A DNA stretch of 46,145 bases, from NCBI GenBank assembly GCA_021796115.1, contig JAJYOP010000012.1, forward strand, positions 1 to 46,145, given 5' to 3'. Shown one piece after another: positions 6,509 to 13,766 of this stretch. The position numbers and the translations under genes are program-made. Below the pieces are notes generated by a model. The model made no database searches, was not told the origin of the DNA, and worked only from the letters and a program-made list of their open reading frames with translations. This DNA is from a bacterium. Lineage in GTDB: Bacteria > Omnitrophota > Gorgyraeia > Duberdicusellales > 4484-171. Position 1 is the first letter of the stretch; every line of letters starts with the position of its first letter.

Positions 6509-6625
6509 TCTACAGATGGCTACAGATAAGAAATCGCAGATTATCACAGATTTTGTATACCGTTATTCAGTTACGCTAAGTGCAACCGACAGACGAATGT
6601 TTTTGCCTGTGCTAATCTGTGGTAA
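6509..6625. repeat. interspersed repeat between amt and glnK
   Basis: The spacer contains CTACAGATGGCTACAGATAA and CGCAGATTATCACAGATTTT on the left and CTGTGCTAATCTGTGGTA on the right. The right part is an approximate inverted copy of the left ACAGAT units, so the whole may fold into a hairpin. Such ACAGATTA-type elements are dispersed in many genomes. It may set the relative expression of amt and glnK. Confidence 0.5.
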
Positions 6626-6639
6626 ACAAAGGAGGTTTC

Positions 6640-6981
6640 ATGAAATTAATTATTGCGATTATACAACCACACAGATTGGAAAAAGTTAAAGAGGAGCTCT
6701 ACAAAGCCGAAGTCAATCTTATCACCGTCAACGAAGTTCTTGGCCATGGCCGCCAAATGGGAGTTACTGAATATTACCGAGGCGTCAAAGAAACCGGAAA
6801 CTTATTAAGGAAAACACGCTTAGAAATCGCTGTAAATGATAATTATTTAGAAGCGACCATCAAAGCCATCATTAAAGGCGCGAAATCCGGAGAAACCGGC
6901 GATGGCAAAATCTTTGTCATGGATTTACAAGATTGCATACGCATAAGGACAGAAGAACGCGGTAAGGCGGCGATTGGCTGA
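6640..6981 (+). CDS. glnK: PII nitrogen regulatory protein (GlnK/GlnB family)
   Basis: A 113-residue PII signal protein. It starts at the ATG at 6640 with a strong AAAGGAGG; an upstream in-frame start would add VNKGGF across this site. Conserved parts are [34 protein letters not shown] leading into the T-loop, and [11 protein letters not shown] (ATP-binding K90 region) followed by IRIRT. At the position of the uridylylated Tyr51 of enterobacterial GlnB it has Glu51 (YYRGVKE), so GlnD-type uridylylation at that site is not expected. Sensing would rest on ATP/ADP and 2-oxoglutarate binding. Its location after amt suggests that it gates the Amt channel. Confidence 0.93.
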   Translation: MKLIIAIIQPHRLEKVKEELYKAEVNLITVNEVLGHGRQMGVTEYYRGVKETGNLLRKTRLEIAVNDNYLEATIKAIIKGAKSGETGDGKIFVMDLQDCIRIRTEERGKAAIG

Positions 6982-7051
6982 TTAACGCTAAAAAGACAAA
7001 TATTTATTTTAAACATTTTTTTCATCCCTCCAGATGGAGTATGCTTCTATC

Positions 7052-7080
7052 TTGACCGCGAGATTTTCCCGCAGTAAAAT
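7052..7080 (+). promoter_or_regulatory. promoter of the 7124 membrane-protein gene
   Basis: TTGACC at 7052-7057, 17-bp spacer GCGAGATTTTCCCGCAG, TAAAAT at 7075-7080. It rules out the in-frame upstream start at 7034. The spacer belongs to the shared promoter family described in the findings. Confidence 0.65.
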
Positions 7081-7123
7081 ACTCACAAATTGGCACGCTA
7101 ACTGCATAAACAATGAGGCAATA

Positions 7124-7654
7124 ATGAGATTGAGAGAAAAATTATTCGGTGAATTACGGACATTCTGGGGAAATGTCCTGTACATAACCGTATTTTTCAG
7201 TATTTTTAACGATTACCGCAGGTTAATCCTGGCGCATTATAATATTAATTATGAATTTTATGGTATTAGTTTTATCAAGGCATTGGTGTTGGGTAAGATT
7301 ATTCTCATCGCCGAACATTTACATTTAGGAGAAGGGTTAGAAAAGAGGCCTTTAATTTACCCAACTCTCTACAAAACGGCTCTTTTTACTTTAAGCGTAG
7401 CCATCTTGAGTATCATTGAAGCGATAATCCGTGCTTTACTTAAAAATAAAGGCATAATTGACGTGCCCGATGTTTTTATAAAGTGTTTTACTTATGAATG
7501 GATAGCAGAAATGTTGACAGTCTTTATCCTTTTTATTCCTTTTTTTGGAATTAAAGAATTGGCAAAGGTATTAGGGAAAGGAAAAATCAAAGAGCTTTTT
7601 TTTCATAAACGAATTGACATCGGTTCAGGCCTCCCGGATAATGAGTCGCATTGA
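7124..7654 (+). CDS. four-helix membrane protein, unknown function
   Basis: A 176-residue integral membrane protein. Four hydrophobic segments are visible: GNVLYITVFFSIF, FIKALVLGKIILIAEHL, YKTALFTLSVAILSIIEAII and MLTVFILFIPFFGIKELAKVL. A conserved-looking start (LREKLFGELRTFWGNVLYIT) and the charged end GKIKELFFHKR point to a cytoplasmic C-terminus. I do not recognise a named family. The ATG at 7124 is selected because GAGG lies about 6 nt upstream and the promoter lies at 7052-7080. It is probably monocistronic. Confidence 0.7.
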   Translation: MRLREKLFGELRTFWGNVLYITVFFSIFNDYRRLILAHYNINYEFYGISFIKALVLGKIILIAEHLHLGEGLEKRPLIYPTLYKTALFTLSVAILSIIEAIIRALLKNKGIIDVPDVFIKCFTYEWIAEMLTVFILFIPFFGIKELAKVLGKGKIKELFFHKRIDIGSGLPDNESH

Positions 7655-7688
7655 GAAAATGTTAGCGGCATAAAAATCAGAATATAAT

Positions 7689-7717
7689 TTAGCCTCATCT
7701 TTAGAAGTCTTTATAAT
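7689..7717 (+). promoter_or_regulatory. promoter of the 7724 gene (leaderless geometry)
   Basis: A clear TATAAT at 7712-7717 with a weak TTAGCC 17 bp upstream (7689-7694). The start site would coincide with the ATG at 7724. Confidence 0.5.
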
Positions 7718-7723
7718 ACAACA

Positions 7724-8728
7724 ATGAGAAGAATTATAGCTGCAGCAATTTGTGTTATTTATCTTTTCTCTTCGTTACCGCTCTCTATACATGCCGCAGA
7801 ATCTGCCAGTAAAAAGCGTGTTTTAATTATAAATTCTTACCATAAGGGTTTTAAGTGGAGCGACGATATCTGTGATGCGATTGTGGATTATTTCAATAAA
7901 CATTTGCCCGGCAGGGTTGAGATAAAGCTTGTTTATATGGATACAAAACGCAACAACTCGGAAGAATTCGGAAAAAATGCCGGCGTTAAAATAAAAAAAC
8001 TTATAGATTTATGGAAACCAGATGTGGTTATCGGTTCCGACGATAGTGTTGCCAAATACGTTATCGCCCCTTACTTTTTAAATAGCGATATTCCTTTCGT
8101 CTTTTGCGGATTAAATGGTGACCCGAAAGATTACGGGTTTCCAGCATCAAATGTTACAGGGCTTCGGGAAAGCGATTTGGTTGAGCCGCTATACAATGAC
8201 CTTAAAAAGTTTGCAAGGGGCAAAAGATTAGGCTATTTGACTGCAGACAAGGAAACGCAAAGAATTATGGCAGAGGTCAATGAAAAGCAAATCGGCCAGA
8301 AGTTTGACAAGGTTTACTTTGCAAAAAATTTCGAAGAGTGGAAGAAGTATTTTTTAATAATTCAAAATGAAGTTGACATATTATTGATGCAAGATGTTTA
8401 CACGGTTAATGATTGGGATGCAGAAGCCGCGCAGAAATTTGTCCGGGAGAATATAAGAATTCCCAATGGAGCAACGTCTGATGTTATGTCGCCTTATGTT
8501 TTGATTTGTATCTATAAATCCTCAAAAGAACACGGTCTCTGGGCCGCCGAAGCGGCGTTAAAGATTCTTAACGGCGCAAAGCCGAAAGATATTCCTATTG
8601 CCACAAATAAAAAAGGATATTTGGTATTAAATTTAGTGCTTGCCGATAAGCTAGATATCGTCTTTTCACCAACGATGCTGCGCGCCGCAAAATTAATTAT
8701 TACCGATAAAATTGAAAAGAAAAAGTAA
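7724..8728 (+). CDS. ABC-type substrate-binding protein (PF04392-like)
   Basis: A 334-residue exported protein. Signal peptide residues 1-24 end at IHAAE. The body matches the uncharacterised ABC_sub_bind family: KKRVLIINSYHKGFKWSDDI, then KPDVVIGSDDSVAKYVIAPY, PFVFCGLNGDP and NVTGLRESDLVEPL, the two Rossmann-like lobes of a type I periplasmic-binding fold. No permease or ATPase is adjacent. In many bacteria this domain serves as the sensor of a histidine kinase, and here a kinase gene faces it 10 bp away on the opposite strand. It may present a small ligand to that kinase rather than to a transporter; this is inference. There is no Shine-Dalgarno and the promoter abuts the ATG. Confidence 0.75.
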   Translation: MRRIIAAAICVIYLFSSLPLSIHAAESASKKRVLIINSYHKGFKWSDDICDAIVDYFNKHLPGRVEIKLVYMDTKRNNSEEFGKNAGVKIKKLIDLWKPDVVIGSDDSVAKYVIAPYFLNSDIPFVFCGLNGDPKDYGFPASNVTGLRESDLVEPLYNDLKKFARGKRLGYLTADKETQRIMAEVNEKQIGQKFDKVYFAKNFEEWKKYFLIIQNEVDILLMQDVYTVNDWDAEAAQKFVRENIRIPNGATSDVMSPYVLICIYKSSKEHGLWAAEAALKILNGAKPKDIPIATNKKGYLVLNLVLADKLDIVFSPTMLRAAKLIITDKIEKKK

Positions 8729-8738
8729 ATTTGTGGTA

Positions 8739-10559
8739 CTAAAGTGGAAGGGTGAAATAAAAACTTGAGCCTTTGCCGTATTCCGATTCAACCCAGATTT
8801 TTCCGCCATGTTTTTCAACAATTTCTTTGCTGATTACAAGGCCAAGCCCCGTTCCATCTATGGTTTTGTATTTATCTTCCTGCAGCCGCATAAACGCCGA
8901 AAAAAGTTTTGCGATATTATCTTCCTTGATGCCTATGCCGGTATCGGATACTTCGACGCAAACACTATCGGCAGTTTTTTTGGTAATAATTTTTACTTCG
9001 CCTTTCTCGGTAAATTTAACGGCATTGCTGATTAAATTACTGATTACCTGGGCGATGCCATCCCTATCCATATTTATCTGCGGTAGATTATTTTCAAGTT
9101 CAATGGTGATTTTGAGGCACTTTCTTTCCGCAATAGAGCGCATTGCGATATAAACTTCGTTTACGATTTCGTTAATATCGTTTTGTGTTTTTTTAAGCTG
9201 CATTTTCCCGGATTCTAACTTTTGAAAATCCAAAATGCCATTGATTAAGCGAACTAAGCGGTCAACATTGTTTCGGCTTATATTAAGAAAATCTCTCTGC
9301 TCATTGTTAATTGTTCCTGCCAATTCATCTAAAATAATATTGATCCCTGTTTTTATCGCAGCAAGGGGAGTTCTAAGTTCGTGAGAAACCATCGACGTGA
9401 ACTTTGATTTAATTTCCATCGCCTCCTTTAATTTTTCTTCGATTTGCTTTCGTTTGGTGATATCTGTTGCCGTGCAGATTACGCATAATGTATTATTATC
9501 CCTATCATTCATCACTGTTGCTTTAAAAAGAACGGGGATTATTTTTAAGTCTTTGGAGAGATAGTTTATTTCGTAATTTATCATTTTGGCGTCTTTGATT
9601 AAATTTTTAAGGTCCATTTCTTCTAAAGCCGCCGCCTCGGAAGATAATATGCTTTCAATGGGTTTGCCGATAAGCTCATCTTCACGGTAGCCTAAAAGTA
9701 GAGAAGTAGCTTTATTTACATTATTAATCGTCAAGTCAGGATTGAGTATAATTAAAGATTCCGCCATGCTTCGAATAATATTGTCGACATATTCTTTGGA
9801 GACGGTTTTTTTGCGCAAGTCTTCAGCCATTGCATTGAAAGAATCAGCTAACTGACCAATTTCATCCTGCGAAGATATATTAATACGTGTTTGGAAGTTT
9901 CCCGCGGCAATTTCCCGTGTGCCTTTATTGAGTTTAGATAAATTGCGGGTGATTAACCTGGACAGGGAATACGATGCGAGAAAGCCCATAAATACGATAG
10001 AAGTTTCAATAAACAGAAACATATTCGATAGAGAATCAGTAATCGCTTTTTGCTGATTCGTAATTATTTCCAATCGTTTCAGCCTTTGTTGCTGCAAAAT
10101 TGCTTCCATTTTTCCAAAATTTTCAAATAAGTTATTTACGGCAATAATTTGAAGGTTAATTTTATATGCCGACTCATTTTTATCTATATAATTAACTAAA
10201 GTTTCGATGGAATTATTTAAGGTTAGCACAAGCCCGGAAATTTCTTTTAACTGCCCCGTATTTTCTTTTTGCCTTACTTCGTTAACGAATTCATTCGTCT
10301 GTTTCAATAAAGCAATGAGTTCTTCGCGGGAATCTTCGCTTTTTATGGTGAGATAAAGATCGGTTTTGGTTTCAAGCTGCTTAGTCTTTTCCAGGTAGCC
10401 TTGCAAAATATTTATTTCCTGGCTTAAAGGCAACACCATAGACGATAAGATATTTATTTTCGAAAGAGATGGGAAGCTGATAAGCAAAAAGGAAGCCGAG
10501 AGAATGATAAGGACGAAAAAGCCTGCAAAAATTTTTTGTCCAATCGGAAACTTTAGCAT
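8739..10559 (-). CDS. membrane sensor histidine kinase (HAMP-PAS-HisKA-HATPase)
   Basis: A 606-residue kinase. Order: TM1 (about residues 9-28), a helical periplasmic sensor region to about residue 180, TM2 ([18 protein letters not shown]), HAMP ([20 protein letters not shown]), a PAS domain with [11 protein letters not shown] linker, the HisKA H-box [12 protein letters not shown], then the ATPase motifs N-box [11 protein letters not shown]1 DTGIGI and G2 [10 protein letters not shown]. All catalytic residues look intact. There is no receiver domain, and no response regulator is adjacent, so it is an orphan. The ATG at 10557-10559 is preferred; an in-frame TTG 33 nt upstream overlaps a TGGTATTAT extended -10 promoter. 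It converges with the substrate-binding protein gene. Confidence 0.92.
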   Translation of the reverse strand: MLKFPIGQKIFAGFFVLIILSASFLLISFPSLSKINILSSMVLPLSQEINILQGYLEKTKQLETKTDLYLTIKSEDSREELIALLKQTNEFVNEVRQKENTGQLKEISGLVLTLNNSIETLVNYIDKNESAYKINLQIIAVNNLFENFGKMEAILQQQRLKRLEIITNQQKAITDSLSNMFLFIETSIVFMGFLASYSLSRLITRNLSKLNKGTREIAAGNFQTRINISSQDEIGQLADSFNAMAEDLRKKTVSKEYVDNIIRSMAESLIILNPDLTINNVNKATSLLLGYREDELIGKPIESILSSEAAALEEMDLKNLIKDAKMINYEINYLSKDLKIIPVLFKATVMNDRDNNTLCVICTATDITKRKQIEEKLKEAMEIKSKFTSMVSHELRTPLAAIKTGINIILDELAGTINNEQRDFLNISRNNVDRLVRLINGILDFQKLESGKMQLKKTQNDINEIVNEVYIAMRSIAERKCLKITIELENNLPQINMDRDGIAQVISNLISNAVKFTEKGEVKIITKKTADSVCVEVSDTGIGIKEDNIAKLFSAFMRLQEDKYKTIDGTGLGLVISKEIVEKHGGKIWVESEYGKGSSFYFTLPL

Positions 10560-10617
10560 ATTTTTTTCTTTATATATAATACCATGCTTCAAGAATTTTT
10601 AAATAGCATAAATTCAT

Positions 10618-10646
10618 TTGCGACTCAACATTATCTGTGTTAAAAT
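10618..10646 (+). promoter_or_regulatory. promoter of the methyltransferase gene
   Basis: TTGCGA at 10618-10623, 17-bp spacer, TAAAAT at 10641-10646, divergent from the kinase gene. Confidence 0.55.
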
Positions 10647-10682
10647 AACTCCATAAAAAAGATCTTGGAGGGAGCTAAAGAG

Positions 10683-11558
10683 ATGAAAACTTTATACTTT
10701 TATTTTAAGATCATTTATCTTTATTTAACGAGACGATTTGTTCCGCATTCTGTAATCCGGGATGACTACGATGACATATCCAAAAGCTATGATGAATGTT
10801 TTGCCCAGTACACTGCGCCGCTTTTAAAAGATTTAACCAAAAAGCTTGGAATCAATTCGCAATCGCATGCTCTCGATTTGGGTTGCGGTACAGGAGCAAT
10901 TCTTGACGAACTATCTCAGCATATTGGCGAACAAGGAAGAATCGTTGGTGTTGATGCCTCTAAAGGAATGCTTGACAAGGCAAGAGCAAGGCTAAAGAAT
11001 AGAAAAAACATAGAGTTTATTCAAGGCGATATATCTGAGGTTTTAAAGGCCACGGAGCCCGGCAGTTTTGATTTCGTTACTTGCGGCTGGGTCTTAAGTT
11101 ACTCCAATCCACCAAAACTTCTTAGATTAGCCAGCAAAGTATTAAAAAAGAAAGGCAAAATCGGAATCATCGAAGGTAAACGGAATACGCTTTTACCTTT
11201 GCGCAATTCAGCTATAAAGGTTATGAAACGGTATCCTCAACACGCACGCTATCTGGTTGATGCGTCTTTTCGTTTGCCGAAAGGCAAAGACCATCTTACA
11301 AAACTTTTTCGTAAAGCCGGATTAAAACCACTTGAATTATGGGAAGGGCAAATGGTTTTTCATTTTAAGAATGCAAAAGAAGCTTTTGATTGGGCAGATT
11401 ATACCGGCCCAAGCGCTGGTTTTCGAAAGGCGATGAAACCTTCCAAGAAAGAAGAATGTGATCGGGCATTTATAAAAATTTTGGATGAAGACTATAAAAC
11501 TGACAATGGTATTTACATTACCCTTGCATACGTCTGCGGGATAGCAGAAAAAATATAG
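10683..11558 (+). CDS. class I SAM-dependent methyltransferase
   Basis: A 291-residue protein. Residues 1-24 form a basic/hydrophobic N-terminal stretch (TLYFYFKIIYLYLTRRFVPH) that could bind the membrane. The Rossmann core follows: ALDLGCGTGAILDELSQHI (motif I, SAM-binding glycine loop), GRIVGVDASKGMLDKARARL (acidic motif II), FIQGDISEVL and FDFVTCGWVLSYSNP (post I and motif IV). It resembles the UbiE/Methyltransf_11 group; the substrate (lipid, quinone or small molecule) cannot be assigned. GGAGGGA lies 8-14 nt before the ATG at 10683; an upstream TTG would put this ribosome site inside the gene. It is monocistronic, with a terminator following. Confidence 0.85.
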   Translation: MKTLYFYFKIIYLYLTRRFVPHSVIRDDYDDISKSYDECFAQYTAPLLKDLTKKLGINSQSHALDLGCGTGAILDELSQHIGEQGRIVGVDASKGMLDKARARLKNRKNIEFIQGDISEVLKATEPGSFDFVTCGWVLSYSNPPKLLRLASKVLKKKGKIGIIEGKRNTLLPLRNSAIKVMKRYPQHARYLVDASFRLPKGKDHLTKLFRKAGLKPLELWEGQMVFHFKNAKEAFDWADYTGPSAGFRKAMKPSKKEECDRAFIKILDEDYKTDNGIYITLAYVCGIAEKI

Positions 11559-11589
11559 ATAATTTTAAGTCGGACGGAAAATAAAATAT

Positions 11590-11630
11590 AAAACCCCTTG
11601 CAGCACCAAAGCTGCAAGGGGTTTTCATTT
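11590..11630 (+). terminator. intrinsic terminator after the methyltransferase
   Basis: AAAACCCCTTGCAGC (11590-11604) pairs perfectly with GCTGCAAGGGGTTTT (11611-11625), a 15-bp stem with loop ACCAAA. It is A-flanked and T-flanked, so it can act on both strands. Confidence 0.9.
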
Positions 11631-11676
11631 ATAAATCAAATTTTTAATTTTGAAATAATAGATAAGAAAAGAGAGG

Positions 11677-11719
11677 CAAGAGAGTAGAAGAAGGAACGGC
11701 TTTTTCTTCTACTCTCTTG
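11677..11719 (-). terminator. terminator of the RRM gene
   Basis: CAAGAGAGTAGAAGAA (11677-11692) and TTCTTCTACTCTCTTG (11704-11719) form a perfect 16-bp inverted repeat with an 11-nt loop. On the minus strand it is followed by a pyrimidine-rich tract (CCTCTCTTTTCTT). Confidence 0.7.
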
Positions 11720-11749
11720 TTCGTTAACGTATGATCGTCTTTTTAATGA

Positions 11750-12070
11750 TTAATATCTTTTATCTCTAAACCCACCTGAATTTCTTCCGCCGCCGAAATT
11801 ATTTCCGCGTGGTTCCATTTTGCGGGCTTTATTTACGGTCATTTTTCTGCCGTTTAATTCCTGCTCATTCAAAGCATCAATTGCTTGTTGAGCTAATTCT
11901 TCTGTTTCGAACTCGGCAAAGCCAAAACCTTTTGACCTTCCGGAGAATTTGTCGGTAATAATCTTAACTTCTTTAACTGTTAACCCTTTTCCTTCGATAA
12001 ACCCTTTCAGGTCGCTTTCGGTGACACCGAATTCCAGGTTACCGATATATAATTTTTTCTGTTCTTCCAT
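11750..12070 (-). CDS. RRM-type RNA-binding protein
   Basis: A 106-residue protein with one RNA recognition motif: RNP2 LYIGNL at residues 7-12, RNP1 KGFGFAEF at 47-54, and a linker with NEQELNGRKMTVNKAR. The tail is short and glycine/arginine-rich (GNNFGGGRNSGGFRDKRY), as in cyanobacterial Rbp proteins and eukaryotic-like glycine-rich RRMs. It binds single-stranded RNA and may act as an RNA chaperone in the cold, but that role is inference. The start has TTTAAAGGAG upstream. The mRNA would have a leader of about 145 nt with a hairpin, suggesting post-transcriptional or cold control. Confidence 0.93.
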   Translation of the reverse strand: MEEQKKLYIGNLEFGVTESDLKGFIEGKGLTVKEVKIITDKFSGRSKGFGFAEFETEELAQQAIDALNEQELNGRKMTVNKARKMEPRGNNFGGGRNSGGFRDKRY

Positions 12071-12132
12071 TTTCGTTTCTCCTTTAAACTTTAAAGAATC
12101 TTTAGTTAACGTTTGACTTAAACCTCTCTATT

Positions 12133-12176
12133 TTGACAGGTTCCGCATAAAAGCCGTCTGCGGCTAAATCTGTCAA
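12133..12176 (-). promoter_or_regulatory. hairpin in the RRM 5' UTR
   Basis: TTGACAG (12133-12139) pairs with CTGTCAA (12170-12176), and inside it AGCCG (12152-12156) pairs with CGGCT (12161-12165). The two-level stem lies in the leader between promoter and start codon. Confidence 0.55.
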
Positions 12177-12221
12177 TTCTTTCTCTTTTTCAATGAACAT
12201 AACGCTTTTAGTGTAGAAAAA

Positions 12222-12249
12222 AGTATACCATAAATTTTTTTTTTGGCAA
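12222..12249 (-). promoter_or_regulatory. promoter of the RRM gene
   Basis: On the minus strand: TTGCCA (12244-12249), 16-bp spacer containing an A-tract, TATACT (12222-12227). The start site would be near 12215. Confidence 0.7.
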
Positions 12250-12313
12250 GGAAAATTATAGAGGGTATTTTTGCCATTAGAAGCCTTATTTTTCGGCCAT
12301 ATCAGTAAAATGC

Positions 12314-12345
12314 TTTACAATATTACCGATTTGATATAGTATAAT
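12314..12345 (+). promoter_or_regulatory. promoter of the first PilZ gene
   Basis: TTTACA at 12314-12319 with TAGTAT 17 bp later (12337-12342) or TATAAT at 12340-12345 (20-bp spacer). Confidence 0.5.
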
Positions 12346-12366
12346 TATTACTATGGGAGGAAAAAA

Positions 12367-12780
12367 ATGAAATACGAAGGCATAGAAAGAAGAAGTTTTA
12401 AACGTGTGAAAGTAAGTCTTGTTGTGGTGTATCATGAGGATAGCTCGTTGGACGCCCATATTAAAACCGATAATAAGGAACATCAAGCCGCAATTATAGA
12501 TATCAGCGAAGAGGGGATGGCTGTTTTATCGGAAATAAAAATTCCTTCGAGGACAACATTGTCGGTGCGGTTTAGCTTGGCAGACAATAAGAAAGAAGGG
12601 GCGGATTTTTACGGTACAGAAGACATAAAAGGAAAGGTTGTCTACTCCAACCCTTTGTCGAAATACCATTTTCGTACCGGTGTTCAGTTCTGCGACCTTA
12701 GCAACAGTGACCGGCAGCAAATAAGAAGTTTTGTCGACATTGTGGACAAGAAATTTTCCAATGGAGAGCGAGAGATCTAA
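12367..12780 (+). CDS. PilZ-domain c-di-GMP-binding protein
   Basis: A 137-residue single-domain protein. The RxxxR motif is at residues 8-14 (RRSFKRV). The D/NxSxxG motif is DISEEGMAV (about residues 46-54), followed by the beta-barrel with GKVVYSNPLSKYHFRTGVQF. Both c-di-GMP contact motifs are intact. Proteins of this kind transmit c-di-GMP levels to motility, secretion or polysaccharide export by protein contact. GGGAGG lies about 7 nt before the ATG. The stop is closely followed by two genes for secreted Fn3-like proteins, suggesting an operon linking c-di-GMP to surface proteins. There is no output domain of its own. Confidence 0.92.
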   Translation: MKYEGIERRSFKRVKVSLVVVYHEDSSLDAHIKTDNKEHQAAIIDISEEGMAVLSEIKIPSRTTLSVRFSLADNKKEGADFYGTEDIKGKVVYSNPLSKYHFRTGVQFCDLSNSDRQQIRSFVDIVDKKFSNGEREI

Positions 12781-12809
12781 CTGTTAAGGATGAGGAAAGG
12801 ATATACAGA

Positions 12810-13208
12810 ATAATATTTTTAGCGGCCACATTTTTCATTTTTTCGCTAAGCACGCCGCTTCTCGCTAATGACCCTGTTTTCGGCGGTTCCAATACTGCGG
12901 ATATCCCTGAAGCCCCGAATCTAATTTACCCGATAGATCCGGAGGTTACTATAACCGGCGATTCCTTAGAGTTTAAGTGGCAGCATGCCGATATTGACAT
13001 AGATCACTATGAGTTCATGGTATATAAAGGCGGCGGCTCCACGGGTGAGGTGATTTCTAAAATGGATTTGCCTTTTGACAAGTCGTCGGTAGAGATCCCT
13101 TCCTCATCATTTGAAAATGGCAAAGTTTATACCTGGACCATTCGGCAGGTAGGTAATAACGGTTTGCAAAGTGATTATAGTTTTAATACGTTTAAGGTTA
13201 AGAAGTAA
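12810..13208 (+). CDS. secreted Fn3-like protein, copy 1 (start codon abnormal)
   Basis: The frame ending with TAA at 13206-13208 is open from before 12780 and encodes IIFLAATFFIFSLSTPLLAN (signal peptide) and then a domain with EFKWQHADIDIDHYEFMVYK and FENGKVYTWTIRQVGNNGLQ, resembling fibronectin-type-III-like beta sandwiches. No ATG, GTG or TTG precedes the signal peptide in frame. A good Shine-Dalgarno (GAGGAAAGG, 12792-12800) sits 9 nt before ATA at 12810, which I use provisionally. An ATG at 12790 is one base out of frame and stops after seven codons, so a single-base deletion in the start region is the alternative. It is a tandem paralogue of the next gene. The function is unknown. Confidence 0.6.
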   Translation: MIFLAATFFIFSLSTPLLANDPVFGGSNTADIPEAPNLIYPIDPEVTITGDSLEFKWQHADIDIDHYEFMVYKGGGSTGEVISKMDLPFDKSSVEIPSSSFENGKVYTWTIRQVGNNGLQSDYSFNTFKVKK

Positions 13209-13214
13209 TCATCC

Positions 13215-13631
13215 GTGAAAATTCAAAATAAATTTTTGCTGGCGATATTTTTAATTTCGTTATGCGTTTCTCCGCTTTTCGCACGAGAATTTTCTTTCGG
13301 CCCGGGGCGTTTCTTAAATCGGCCTTGCGAACCGCACTTAGTTTGTCCTATTTATGATATCGCTATCATTACCGGAAACACACTTGAATTCAAGTGGTGG
13401 CATGCACGTATCGGCATAGACCGTTATGAATTTAATTTATATAAAGGCAGCCAAATGTACAGCGATAATCTGATACTTCATAAAATTTTGCCGTTTACCC
13501 AATCATCCTTGGAAGTTGATGCAAATAAATTCGAAAACGGCCAGGTTTATACCTGGAGTTTACTTCAGGCATCAGACAGCGGCTTGAAAAGCGAGAGAAG
13601 CTTCATTACCTTTAAAGTTATTAAAAAATAA
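13215..13631 (+). CDS. secreted Fn3-like protein, copy 2
   Basis: A 138-residue protein beginning with GTG. Signal peptide: NKFLLAIFLISLCVSPLFA before REFS. The mature part has two Cys in NRPCEPHLVCP (possible disulfide) and then EFKWWHARIGIDRYEFNLYK and FENGQVYTWSLLQASDSGLK, matching the preceding gene position by position (EFKWxHAxIxIDxYEF, FENGxVYTW). The fold is inferred to be an Fn3-like beta-sandwich. It starts 6 nt after copy 1, so the two come from a tandem duplication and are probably co-transcribed with the PilZ gene. The role, surface or periplasmic, is unknown. Confidence 0.7.
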   Translation: MKIQNKFLLAIFLISLCVSPLFAREFSFGPGRFLNRPCEPHLVCPIYDIAIITGNTLEFKWWHARIGIDRYEFNLYKGSQMYSDNLILHKILPFTQSSLEVDANKFENGQVYTWSLLQASDSGLKSERSFITFKVIKK

Positions 13632-13712
13632 CACGAATCATCCAGGTTGGCCGTCCATGGCCGGCTAATTTTTTACCACATATATTTTTCTGCCAATCTG
13701 AATCAAAAACTA

Positions 13713-13740
13713 TTGCATCGCTCTGGTTTTGGCATAAAAT
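13713..13740 (+). promoter_or_regulatory. promoter of the 13767 gene
   Basis: TTGCAT at 13713-13718, 16-bp spacer, TAAAAT at 13735-13740; leader about 20 nt. Confidence 0.5.
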
Positions 13741-13766
13741 ATTTATATAAAATAATCGTTTATTAA

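Noticed and set aside
7034-7123. Longer N-terminus of the 7124 membrane protein
   Set aside because: The promoter at 7052-7080 lies inside this extension.
8773-9153. 126-residue open frame on the plus strand
   Set aside because: It is antisense to the conserved kinase ATPase domain, has no ribosome site and no recognisable domain.
10665-10682. TTG start for the methyltransferase
   Set aside because: It would place the GGAGG ribosome site inside the coding region; the ATG at 10683 has ideal spacing.
13632-13680. Terminator hairpin GGCC-GTCCAT-GGCC followed by TTTTTT
   Set aside because: The stem is only four pairs and the T-run is offset by six bases; too weak to list.
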